Both the position numbers and the translations under genes were made by a program. A stretch of DNA of 64,000 bases from Euptelea pleiosperma (Eukaryota; Streptophyta; Magnoliopsida; Ranunculales; Eupteleaceae). Numbering within the stretch: the stretch's first letter is position 1; each line of letters begins with the position of its first letter. Below are positions 46,501 through 56,600 of this stretch, piece after piece. The stretch spans positions 4,519,259 to 4,583,258 of the forward strand of contig CM068553.1 of assembly GCA_035048495.1 (NCBI GenBank), given 5' to 3'. The notes under the pieces are model-generated. The model was given only the letters and a program-made list of their open reading frames with translations. It ran no database searches and was not told the origin of the DNA.

Positions 46501-49233
46501 ATAGATATTAGAAATTTCATAATTGGAACTTTAGCTGTCCCAGACTCCCAATAGACATTTAAAATTCTGCATGATTCATTGTTTGGTTTTTTGTTGCCGT
46601 GAGGACTGCGTCAAATTTTAGCTTTATTCTCTATTATCGTCTAACACATATTGTAAATAGTTCAAAGGACCAAAGACCCTATTATTGTCTTAACACCTGA
46701 AGCTCCTAGTTGATAACTCAGGACTGAGATTTAGTTCTGGTCCAATAAATTCGCTTAATCCTATTTAGTTCACGACTTTTTACTTCCTGGTTCTATATCT
46801 CAACATACAGCCTGATCTCACAAGATTTATGATGTACTTATTTATTGCTCTGTCCAGGCATTTGCAGAATGGGTGCTCTTCACATCTAGTGGAATTTCAA
46901 GTGGACTATATCATGCATGTGATGTAGGCACCTGGTGTGCTCTCTCTTTTCATGTTTTACAGGTACATGAGTTGTTCTCTAAGGTTATTTATGTTGATGT
47001 ACTGGTACTCAAGCAGATTAGGAAGATAAAGTGCCCCTTAAAGGATTACCATTAAACTAAACAAATTTCTAAGTTTTTTTTTTCATTCCAATGTTCTCTG
47101 TGCTTTATCATCCATGTGCAATGGAATCTGTATGGTTCGGATTGTAACAGTTAAGTGATCCACTAGTTGGTGGTTTTGGTGCATTTAGTGGGTACAAAAA
47201 AGCAGTGAGAGCATGAGTAGTCTGCAATCATTTGAGGACAATGCCAATAATATCCTTACAAAAGGGCTTTAAATAATGTGACTACATAAGATGTCTGTGG
47301 AGGAATGGTGTTACAGGACAACGTGGAAATAAATGGATACATCTCAGAATCTTATGTGTAGTGAGATCACAACCCAACAGGACTCGATAAATAATTATAT
47401 CAGTGAAGCACCAGAACTAACAAGATGTTCATAAAAGTTAAACAATTTAACCTTTTACCCTACCTTTCTGATTTTACACTGGTATTCCATTTTCCACTCC
47501 TCTTAATTATCACTGTTTATGATTTTATATCAAACTATTCATGAGCATCTCAACATCTGGTTTCAGTTTATGGACTTTTGGCTTTCGTTCATGGCCGTGG
47601 TGAGCACTTTTGTGTACTTAGCTACAATTGATGAAGTTTCGAAAAGGGCAATTCATACAACTGTATCAATTCTTACAGCTCTCATGGCTGCAACTAGAGC
47701 GACCAGGTACAGGGAACTGGAGAGACTTAGTTTTAGTTGGAGCTGGACTTTTGATTCTCTTTAGCAGTTATGGTGGGCTTAACTGTCGTTAACTATGCAG
47801 GTCTGCCAATATTATTCTTGTTCTAGCCATTGGAACTGTAGGTCTTCTTATTGGATTGCTGATGGAGTTCTCTACAACAATTAGATCAATTTCTTGTTCA
47901 ACACAGTTCCGTTTAAATATTCTCGAAAGGTATGCTTATTTACACTGTCAAAATAATGTTTTGGATTATGAATTGAGGAACCTGAGATGTTGTACAAATA
48001 TGTGTTCCAAGTAAAGTGAATCCAAATCTTGCCACATGGCAAACCTTTAGGCCCCCTGGCTCCTTGAATATTTGGCCCACCATTTGGTGAAGCTATACCA
48101 TATAATGATAGCTGTTGGATTTAAGAGTTTTTTCATTATGGGCTTCATGAACAGGTCCCTGGGTGCAAAGCATTGGGTCTAGGCCCATGACGAAAAAACT
48201 GTTCAAATTGAATGGCTACGGATCATCAACCAGGGTGATTTTTGGGGTGTAGGTTCACCAAGGTATGGGCTGTACAGTCATGGCGGTCAGTGAACCCGAA
48301 AAGTGTCACGTGGCAAGATTTGGCTTCACAAATACGCGGGATGTGTCTTTGTGACTGACACCTCAGGGTTTTTTTACCTTATTTGAGCCCAGCGTAGAGT
48401 TTGATAGCTTCGATTCATCAGTATGATGTTTTAATTGGTCCTGTAGTGTTCGAGCATAGGAGATGTAGGTTAGGAGGAGTTTATTATGTTCTTCACTCCA
48501 TTGGAGATGAAATTTTGTTATGTAGTTCCTGTATTCAATAGTCCGCTGATTTATCGTTGTTTTAGAGAGAGAATTATATGTGAGGTTAGAGGGGTTGTTG
48601 ATCCAGTCCATCCAAATGTTAGGGCTTTAAATTGGTCACGAGTCTGCATTGTTCAGACTCTAATGCGAGGGTTTCAGTTTGGACTGTCAAAAGGGTGGAA
48701 ATGAAATACCCTTTGACGTATCATATTTTTCCTAGTGATTTTGCTTGTTGCATAAAAAGAGAGGAAAAAGAAAGGCATACTTATGGATAATCTGTTCCAT
48801 TTTCTTTTCTAAGGCGGCTGAAATGGTACATTTTTTTTTTGGTTGCAGATGGCAAAATATTAAAGAGTGGCTTTATAATCTTATTAAGATGCTACGTAAT
48901 CGTTTCCGCTGGGCTTTTGTACTTGCCGGTTTCATTGCACTATCCATGGCTGCAATAAGCTGGAAACTGGAAACCAACGAAAGCTACTGGATTTGGCACA
49001 GGTATGATTGACCATGGGACTAAACTGACAAATGAGACTAAACTCTTCTCTCTCTCTCTCTCTCTTTCTCATTTTATCGTATATTATACTTTTGCAGTAT
49101 GTGGCATGTCAGCATATACACATCCTCCTTCTTCTTCCTCTGCTCAAAAATTACTACTGTTGATAACGACAACCAGGGAGGCCCAGATACAGCATACGAG
49201 TTAACGCGGCGGAATTCATTCTCAGAGAGGTGA
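40545..49233 (+). CDS. TMEM8/PGAP6-like membrane protein, EGF-like plus CREST domain (14 exons, about 830 aa)
   Basis: Exons 40545-40734, 41332-41390, 41691-41793, 42157-42266, 42866-42934, 43601-44215, 45391-45929, 46042-46106, 46349-46428, 46858-46962, 47567-47706, 47801-47929, 48849-49001, 49098-49233; the frame is continuous (2493 nt). An N-terminal hydrophobic segment (LNFCLLVFLSWFLGY) is a signal peptide; start at 40545 or 40557. The long lumenal part has many N-glycosylation sites. A Cys-rich EGF-like stretch (CPKRCSAHGTC to CFCDRNHGGFDC) precedes seven or so membrane helices. CREST-type residues are present: SSGLYHACD (624-632), FMDFW (646-650) and WHSMWH (784-789). Animal PGAP6/TMEM8A is a GPI-cleaving phospholipase A2 at the cell surface; a similar activity here is inference. 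Exon 3 could instead end at 41799 (adds two residues). Confidence 0.88.
45060..45195. repeat. 68-bp direct tandem duplication in intron 6 of the TMEM8-like gene
   Basis: GCATATATTCAATCTCAGTC starts at 45060 and again at 45128; both units continue GTTCAGATAAG, TCTTTCTG, CATGCAT and CTCATAAAG with a few differences. Confidence 0.9.
48016..48329. mobile_element. MITE in intron 12 of the TMEM8-like gene
   Basis: Inverted ends GTGAATCCAAATCTTGCCAC and the complement of GTGGCAAGATTTGGCTTCAC; inner parts CCATTTGGTG and CACCAAGGTATGGG also pair. It has the same general plan as the GCCACGTGG family (ACGTGG near each end, GGTGATTTTTGG beside the centre) but a different sequence. Confidence 0.75.
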
Positions 49234-50331
49234 ATAAACAGAGTGGGAAAGAGAGAGAGATGATCCAGAGGTGAAACTAATTGTGGTTATGACTCGCGAC
49301 ATGGTGGAGGCAATATTAGCTTCAGAGACCAGATCACAGACTTGAGCTAACATCAACTGAAGTTGGTTGCAGAAATATACAAATTTTGCAGCCCTTCCCC
49401 TCTCATCAAAACTCTTGTTCAAAGTTGCTCAAGGCATGGCTTTATGGGAGAAGGGTCTCAATTGAAGGCAATAATAGTACTGACAGTTTTGGGATATTTC
49501 ATGTAGAAATCCAGGGAAGTTCGAAACAAATAAATTACCTGGAAATTGGAAGTACATGTACTGAATTTTTAATGTATACAAAGTTTGCAGTACTGATAAA
49601 AGTTGTGATTAAGATCCAGATTGTGGGTAAACCTCGAGCCATCCTAGAGCGTAGAGCACAAGTGTTCGTAACTCACCGTTCAACCGTCGAAGGCTCAGGA
49701 TAAGCCCCACCTACCTAGGACATCCCCTACACCAAAAATGACCCTAATTGATGACTTTAACCATCCTATCTATGGCATTCTTTTGATAATCAGGAAAGAA
49801 CACTGTCAACAGTCCAAAAAAAAAAAATCATTAGGATTGGAACAGATGGAAACCATCGTCCTGGGTCTTCGATTCATCTGATCTACCAAATATGGGACCT
49901 CTCGAATGGTGATCATGTGCTCAATAAGAACGATATCTGCTGTCGAATCATCTGAGCTATGAGTTCATGCCGCCAAAAATGTCGGCGGGCATCGGCTGTG
50001 GAGACATGGTAATATGTTAGGATCGTTATGGTTAAGACCTTTAACATTTGCACCTCTATCATCTAGGTGCTTTTGGCGTATTGGTTTGGGTCTTAACATT
50101 GGGGTTGACTTTATTTTATTTTATTTATTGTAATTATTTAAGAATTGCACAATTCATATGAATAATTAGGAGAAGAATGATATGGCTAATCAATCACATT
50201 CGCATAAGAGATGTTTGGTTGCAAGTTTCAACTTGTGTGGTGCCAATTTAAACGGGAACAAAATTTTATGGGTGTTTTGTTACCAATTTGATTTCACAAC
50301 GTGCAGATGGTGCGTGATACTGTGATTACAA
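49234..50331. other. 3'UTR of the TMEM8-like gene and intergenic spacer
   Basis: The first few hundred bases are probably 3'UTR. The remainder has no gene or repeat that I can name. Confidence 0.4.
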
Positions 50332-50576
50332 CCCTGCTTGGTTCAATGCAAATCGGATGCAATGCATTCACTTGCCACAGTTTTGGGATTACAAGTGATT
50401 GGTTGGGGGTGTGCAAATGAGCTGGAGTGCAAGTGGTGCCAAGCCCTTGCAAACTTTTAAGAAAATGAATGCAAGCGTGTGCAAACCAAAAAAAAACTGC
50501 CTGTGATTGCAATGCAACTCACTGCATTTGCACCGGAGTGTAAAATGCATCCCTGTGCAGCGAACCAAGCACAGGG
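50332..50576. mobile_element. MITE-like repeat with CCCTGCTTGGTTC ends
   Basis: Left CCCTGCTTGGTTC and right GAACCAAGCACAGGG are imperfect inverted repeats; GGATGCAATGCATTCAC, TTGGTTGGGGGTGTGC and GAGCTGGAGTGCAAGTGG recur at 17940-18160. The end sequence is like Harbinger-type MITEs but no TTA duplication is evident. Confidence 0.65.
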
Positions 50577-50814
50577 CCTACATGTCGACCTCCCACCATG
50601 ATGTGTCTTTTTTGAGGATAATGGTGATAACCTTGGTAATTAAAGGGGTGTTTGGATCGTCATTTTTCAAAAATATTATTGAAAAAAATGACTTTTCTGA
50701 AAATATTTTTAGAAAATATTTTTCTTAAAAAAAGGTCTTTTGGATCATCATTAATGCAAAATGTCTTTATCTTCTCTTAGTTGGCCAACACTCCAATATC
50801 TTTATTTTTTGGGC

Positions 50815-51045
50815 TTTTTTGCTTTACCCCCTTACTTTATTGATGCAATTTGCATCTCACCCTATGTTTTTAAAATATTTGCGTCTTACCCTTTGACCAT
50901 CGTTGACCATAGACGGTCTTCGGATGGACATCCCAATAATTTTTAAATGACTATAATGACCTTGGGTGAGATGCAAATATTTTTAAAAACATTGGGTGCG
51001 ATGCAAAATTGCATCAATAAAGTAAGAGGGACAAGCAAAAACAAA
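50815..51045. mobile_element. Short fold-back MITE, TTACTTTATTGATGCAATTT family
   Basis: CTTACTTTATTGATGCAATT near the left end pairs with its complement at 51008-51027; CACCCTATGTTTTTAAAATA pairs with TATTTTTAAAAACATTGGGTG. The centre is about 50925. A second, partial copy is at 51505-51665. Confidence 0.78.
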
Positions 51046-51124
51046 AAAAAAATTGAAGTTCCTTTTTTTTTTTTTTTTAGAGGATTGTGAGCTCAACCTA
51101 TTTTTGAGGATTTTGAGCTATAAA

Positions 51125-51440
51125 AGGAACCCACCTTCACAGGTTGTTAAGCACGCTAAAGTCCCTCACCAATGATGATGAGGGACCACAATATGAACCA
51201 CGTGGCACATTCTTAGAGGTCACTAACCGTACGGATGTTGGGCCCATCGCTAGGTGGAGCTACATACCAAATATCAGCCTGATTAGTAATTTCAAACCAT
51301 TGGATCTTTTTACCCCAAATAATGTTCAAATTCTACGGATAAAATCGGCCAAGGAAAACGACTCTAATCCAATGCTTAAAAAGTAACAATCAGATTAACT
51401 TTTGGTATGTAGGTCCACCTACGTTTGGGTTGGGCCAAAA
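51125..51440. mobile_element. GCCACGTGG-family MITE L (CACAGGTTGTTAA subfamily)
   Basis: Left arm ACCACGTGGCACATTCTTAG, CTAACCGTACGGATGTTGGG and CGCTAGGTGGAGC; the right arm is short and ends at TAGGTCCACCTACG, so the right terminal part is lost. Confidence 0.72.
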
Positions 51441-51504
51441 GTAAATGAAGAAAGGTTTTGAGCTCACAATACTTAAAAAATAAAAAAAATTCCTGGAAAA
51501 AAAA

Positions 51505-51665
51505 AGATCTTTTGCTTGTCCCCCTTACTTTATTGATGCAATTTGCATGGCACCCAATGTTTTTAAAATGTTTGTGTCTCACCCAAAGTCATTTTAGTCA
51601 TTTAAAAGATATTGGGATGTCCATCCGAAGACCGTCTATGGTCAATGACGTTGACCATGGTCAGC
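51505..51665. mobile_element. Partial second copy of the TTACTTTATTGATGCAATTT MITE
   Basis: Shares CCTTACTTTATTGATGCAAT, CACCCAATGTTTTTAAAATG and CATCCGAAGACCGTCTATGG with 50815-51045 but lacks the far arm. Confidence 0.7.
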
Positions 51666-51746
51666 TATTTTTTATAAAAATACTTTTCGCTTAAAAATAT
51701 ATTTTTATGGAATAAGTATATATATTTTTTAAATGGTCATCCAAAC

Positions 51747-52027
51747 CAAGGTTTAAAAATCGGCCATTATAACGAAAATAACGGCCGTTATAACAGATTC
51801 GGACCTACTCAGTTATGTTACGCACTGTTAAAACGCCCAGAAAATAATGGCCGTTATTTTTCCATTTTTTCCCGTTATTTTTCAGTTATTGAAATTTTGA
51901 AATTCAAAATTTGAATTTCAGCACCTTTTTTTTTCCGTTTTTGTCCCTAAGCGTTTTTTTTTTTTTTGGTTATAACGGAAAAACGGTAACGTCCCCAGAC
52001 CGTTATAACGGTCCATTTTAAACCTTG
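51747..52027. mobile_element. hAT-type MITE with exact 8-bp duplication ATCCAAAC
   Basis: Ends CAAGGTTTAAAAATCGGCC and complement CAAGGTTTAAAATGGACC; ATCCAAAC at 51739-51746 and 52028-52035. Internal AACGGCCGTTATAAC motifs on both arms. It sits inside a larger GGGTGTTTGGATC-bounded repeat (about 50647-52110). Confidence 0.92.
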
Positions 52028-52110
52028 ATCCAAACAATCAATTATTTTGGAAAAGTCTGGAAAAATCAAGACTTTTCCAAGTCAAAAAATGGTGATACAA
52101 ACACCCCCAA

Positions 52111-52571
52111 ATCTAATGAAAAGTCTTTTTCTCATCATCTTGACAGGGAAGATCTCATGCCGCACAACTTGAAACTCGTAACCAAACAACCCCTTGGAAG
52201 CTTTAAAAAAAAGGATAGGATAATGTGAGCAAAGTATTATATATGCCCATCAATCTGGACCATCAGATAGACTGGAACTTGCATGTTCCTTGTAATTCAC
52301 ATCAATCAGAAAATCCTAAGCATCTGATCAACAGACCCTTATTTACCTCTTGTGTTTTGGAGAATTTCCTATGATTTTGATGACCGTTTAAAACTTATCC
52401 ATTGGACGTGGTCTACAAAATGGACGGCCCAGATCAGCGATACCAACAGTGGGCATGACCTCAACAGTACGCAGAGTTTATGCAGACGGGCTGTCATCTT
52501 TTGATTCTTATCAGGGTTCTTCTTCTGTAAAATTGTCTCCGATCTCCTGCAAGTTCTCTCGAACAGCAGAG
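52111..52571 (+). other. Spacer, promoter and non-coding first exon of the SR45a-like gene
   Basis: A splice donor (CAGAG then GTAAGC) at 52571/52572 and a CT-rich leader just before it suggest a 5'UTR exon ending at 52571, joined across a 1.1 kb intron to the coding exon at 53697. The transcription start is not visible; about 52111-52480 shows no other feature. Confidence 0.55.
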
Positions 52572-53696
52572 GTAAGCTTGAATCTACAACTCTTTAGCTG
52601 ATCTGATTCTCTCTCTCTCTCTCTGCTTGTTCTTCAGTTCAAGAGCTTTCAGCTCTGGACCACCGAGTTTTAGGGTTTCGATTTGTTTCAAATCACTGGT
52701 TAAAAAACAACATGAAATCTATCGAGCATTTCACGTTCGTGATTGGTTTAGTTTCATTTCCTATAAGTAGAAGATCTATTTCTCTGTCGACATTTTGTGT
52801 AGAGAAATCTCAATCTTAGCAGAAAGATGTGGATTCTTTGTATATTTGATTTAATTTTGTTTCTAGGGTTGTAAGTATTAGGTGGTTCATAGTGATTTCT
52901 TTGCATTTCTAGTTTAATTCGGAGAAGATGGGAGATGGGTATTTTGTAGATTTGAAGAATGGATATTGGGCCATGAACACCTGATTTTTTTTTATTTTAT
53001 TTTTTTAACTTCAAATTCAGTAACTTCTACTGTATTCGTGTTTGGGTAGCGTATTCAAGACCGTGGCGCAGTTTTGGACAATGTAATTTAATTCAGAAAA
53101 AAAAAACTAGTATTCAGACAACAATGATGAACAAATCGGTTTAGTGAGTGTGATCTGGGATCAAATTATTGTCTCCTTATCTACATGGGGAATAGTATCT
53201 TTTGTCAATAATGATTAATGGGGGTTCGATAAGCGTATTCTTCTGAAAGTATTTTTTTCGCTTATCCGCTGTGAAAGCTTATCCATCACATGAAAACCCC
53301 ACCACAACCAAAGATTCCCATTTGAAAAAATTTCCCCTTTTCTTAATGAGATGAACTGTTTTTCTTGATCTCTACCTCCATAGTATTGCTGAAGTTCTTT
53401 TACATTCATTCCCTATATGTAATTTCTTGACTGCCAGTGTTAATTATCCATTTTCAGTTCAGTTTACTAGGAGTATTTCAAGAAAACATAGAGATGCCCT
53501 ACTAAGATTGGGATGCTTATTTCATGCCTGTTTTACCTGCATTTTGTACTTGTTCTCAAGCTTCAAGTTATTTACAACCATGTTTAGTAATATCGTGAAA
53601 TGGGTAGTTTGAAAGATGAAATCAATATTATGGCATTGGCTATTATGTTAATACTCTTGAAGGGGTTCTAAGCCTTCACTGTTTGTTTTCTGGTAG

Positions 53697-56600
53697 ATGC
53701 CGCGTTCAAGAGAAGGAAGGTGAGTTGTTTCTCAATAAAGATTGTTGTATCTATAATTGTTGCTATAGTTAAAATTGTGGCTTTAATTTTAATTGTCACA
53801 AATTCAATTACTTGCTTGGTGATCATGCTCTCAGGTCTACTTCTCGCTCTCTCTCGCATTCACCCCGTAGAGTTCGTAGGTCAAGATCATTGTCAAGGTC
53901 AAGGGGGAGGAGTCGCTCCAGGTATGTGCACTGAGTTTTTGTAGTTGAGGTTAACAGAAGCAATTATCTCAATCTTCTTCTTCTGTAATGAGAACCTGAT
54001 TTGTGTCGTGTTCATTATATTGGTGACAGGAGTCGAGATTCTGGAGAAGCAGTTAATCCCGGAAATAACTTGTATGTGACAGGCTTATCCACAAGGGTAA
54101 CTGAAAGTGATCTTGAGAAACATTTTAGCACTGAAGGCAAGGTATTGGCTTTTGATAATTTATCTCTTAGCATTTAATATTACAGATGAAATCTCATAAT
54201 CTATACACACATTCACACACCAATCTCATATTCTACCAGAACTTTCTCAGTGATGTGTGTGTGTGTGTGATTGAATATACCAATCTCATAATTTACAAGA
54301 ACTTTCTCACTGAAAAGCTTTTTTGCTTAACCTTGAAATCATGCGGAGATGAGTTGTCTTGATGATTCATGTAACTAAAGTTCCTGCTGAATTGAATAGA
54401 AGGTAGAAAATAGTGATGATTATCATATTCCTCTGTTTTAAGCTTCAGAAACAAGTCGTAGAGAAAGGGAAGTGAGCAATCATTTTCTCCATTTTATACC
54501 TAAAATGTAATTGAATAATGGAAGCTATAACATGATTCTATAGGATATGACCTGGGCATAATCCGCTATGGAACAAAAGTATTGGTTGGTCCTTTCAGTT
54601 CCATAAATTTTCACATCCTACAACCAACAAAAAGAAAGAAGAAAAGAAGAAAACTTGAAAGTCCTACAGAAGTAATAGGATGTATCAATTATTGAGTTTA
54701 TCAGTTGGCCATTTTGGTTTCTGTCTAGATTCTCTGGAGTGTACCATATTAGCACGGATAAAATCATATTTGATTACTTATCAGGGTTGGTTGCATCAAG
54801 ACCTAACAACAGTTTTGATTGCAGGTTCTGGAATGCCAGCTGGTTACGGATCCTCGCACTAGGGAATCACGTGGATTTGGGTTTGTTATGATGGAAACAG
54901 TTGAGGGTGCCGAACGCTGTATCAAATATCTAAACCGTTCTGTCCTTGAAGGTCGATTAATATCAGTGCAGAAGGTATTAATTTTTCTGATGCCTATGAG
55001 TAATTAAGGTATCATAAGTTTGAAAAATTTTATTCGTGATAATTCTGCTCATCTTCAGAAATGTTGCCTGATAACTTTTGGCAGCAGGTCTGGTGTGTGT
55101 AGCTCCATCGAACTCACAATCTAAGCTCTAAACAGACTGAACCTTCCCCTTCTCGACATGAGCTCTGCATCGACATCTCAAATTCATCGATTCAAATTCG
55201 ACTATTTTACAGAGGGTTGTACGCCCTGTATTCCTTTTCTTAATTAATAACAGCATCTGGCATGGTTGTTCTTTCTTTGTTCTGATGAAAGTTTGGAAAA
55301 ACCCTAGAAAGTAGAAAGATAGTAAAAAAGTTTTGATTGACAAGTTTTTGGTCGTCTATCATATTCTGCATGGTTTGGTGGAGGTGAACTTTATCATATT
55401 TGTTCAATCATAAGAGAGTTATAGGAATCTCTCTTCCTCGAATACAATGGCCCAGATATGTACTTGACTTCGAAAATGACAGGAATGACCCATAAAATGA
55501 TGAAAATAACCTAATCTGTTCAGATTCCTCCCCTACTCTTTGGTTACGATCATCATTCTGGAGGGCAATCTTGTCCCCTTTTTATGCAGTACATAATGAT
55601 TTCGTTCAAATAGCAACATAAAGGATGTTGTAATTTATTCTAATGAGCAAATTGCTGCATGCTCTATCTTCCATGCTCTTTGATAGTACCTTCCTGCATT
55701 ATTTATGAATATGCAGGCAAAGCGGAAGCGTGGGAGGACACCAACTCCAGGCAAATACCATGGTCTGAAAGACAGAAGAGGTAAATACTGAAACCACTGT
55801 GCCTGCATGACTATGAGACATGTTACACACCATCTCTTAGACGTGATAACCACTGCAAAAATCACTAATTATTATATAAGCATGGTAGTTCATGTGTATT
55901 CCAATGTCGATGAAAACTTCATACATGAAATGGAAAGGACAAAGAGAATAGTAGTGGAGCAATTGTAGAAGAGATATGTTTGCTTACTTTGCTATCATTA
56001 GAGAAGTTATGCCAATTATTTTTAGTTGCTGTATTACTATTAGTTGCTGGAAAGTGTCACACACCATACATGGCACATAATTGCCACGTCAGTTGATGCA
56101 GGACATTTAACCAATACTCCCCAAAAGCCGCGACTGTTGGTAGCGTGAGATTAAATTCCTTTATCTCATAACCCATGATCCAGGCCCTCGGTCGAACCCT
56201 CCTTCGTGGATCCCATTTCACACGGGTCATCCCACCCCGAGTGTGCCCCATATACGCAGGCTGCCCCACTCGCGCTCGGTGTGAAAATGCCCCTGCATTA
56301 ATCACCCCCGATGAGGAGTCTCGAACACGAGACCTCCCGCTCTGATACCACTTTGATGCAGGACATTTAACCAATACTCCCCAAAAGCTGCGGCTGTTGG
56401 TAACGTGAGATTAAATTCCTTTATCTCATAGCCCATGATCTAGGCCCTTGGTCAAACCCTCCTTCGTGGGTCCCATTTCACATGGGCCATCCCACCCCGA
56501 GTGTGCCCCATATATGCAGGCTGCCCCACTCGAGCCCGGTGTGAAAATGCCCCTGCTTTATCAGTAATAACCAATTGTTGGAAACATTGGATCTACTATT

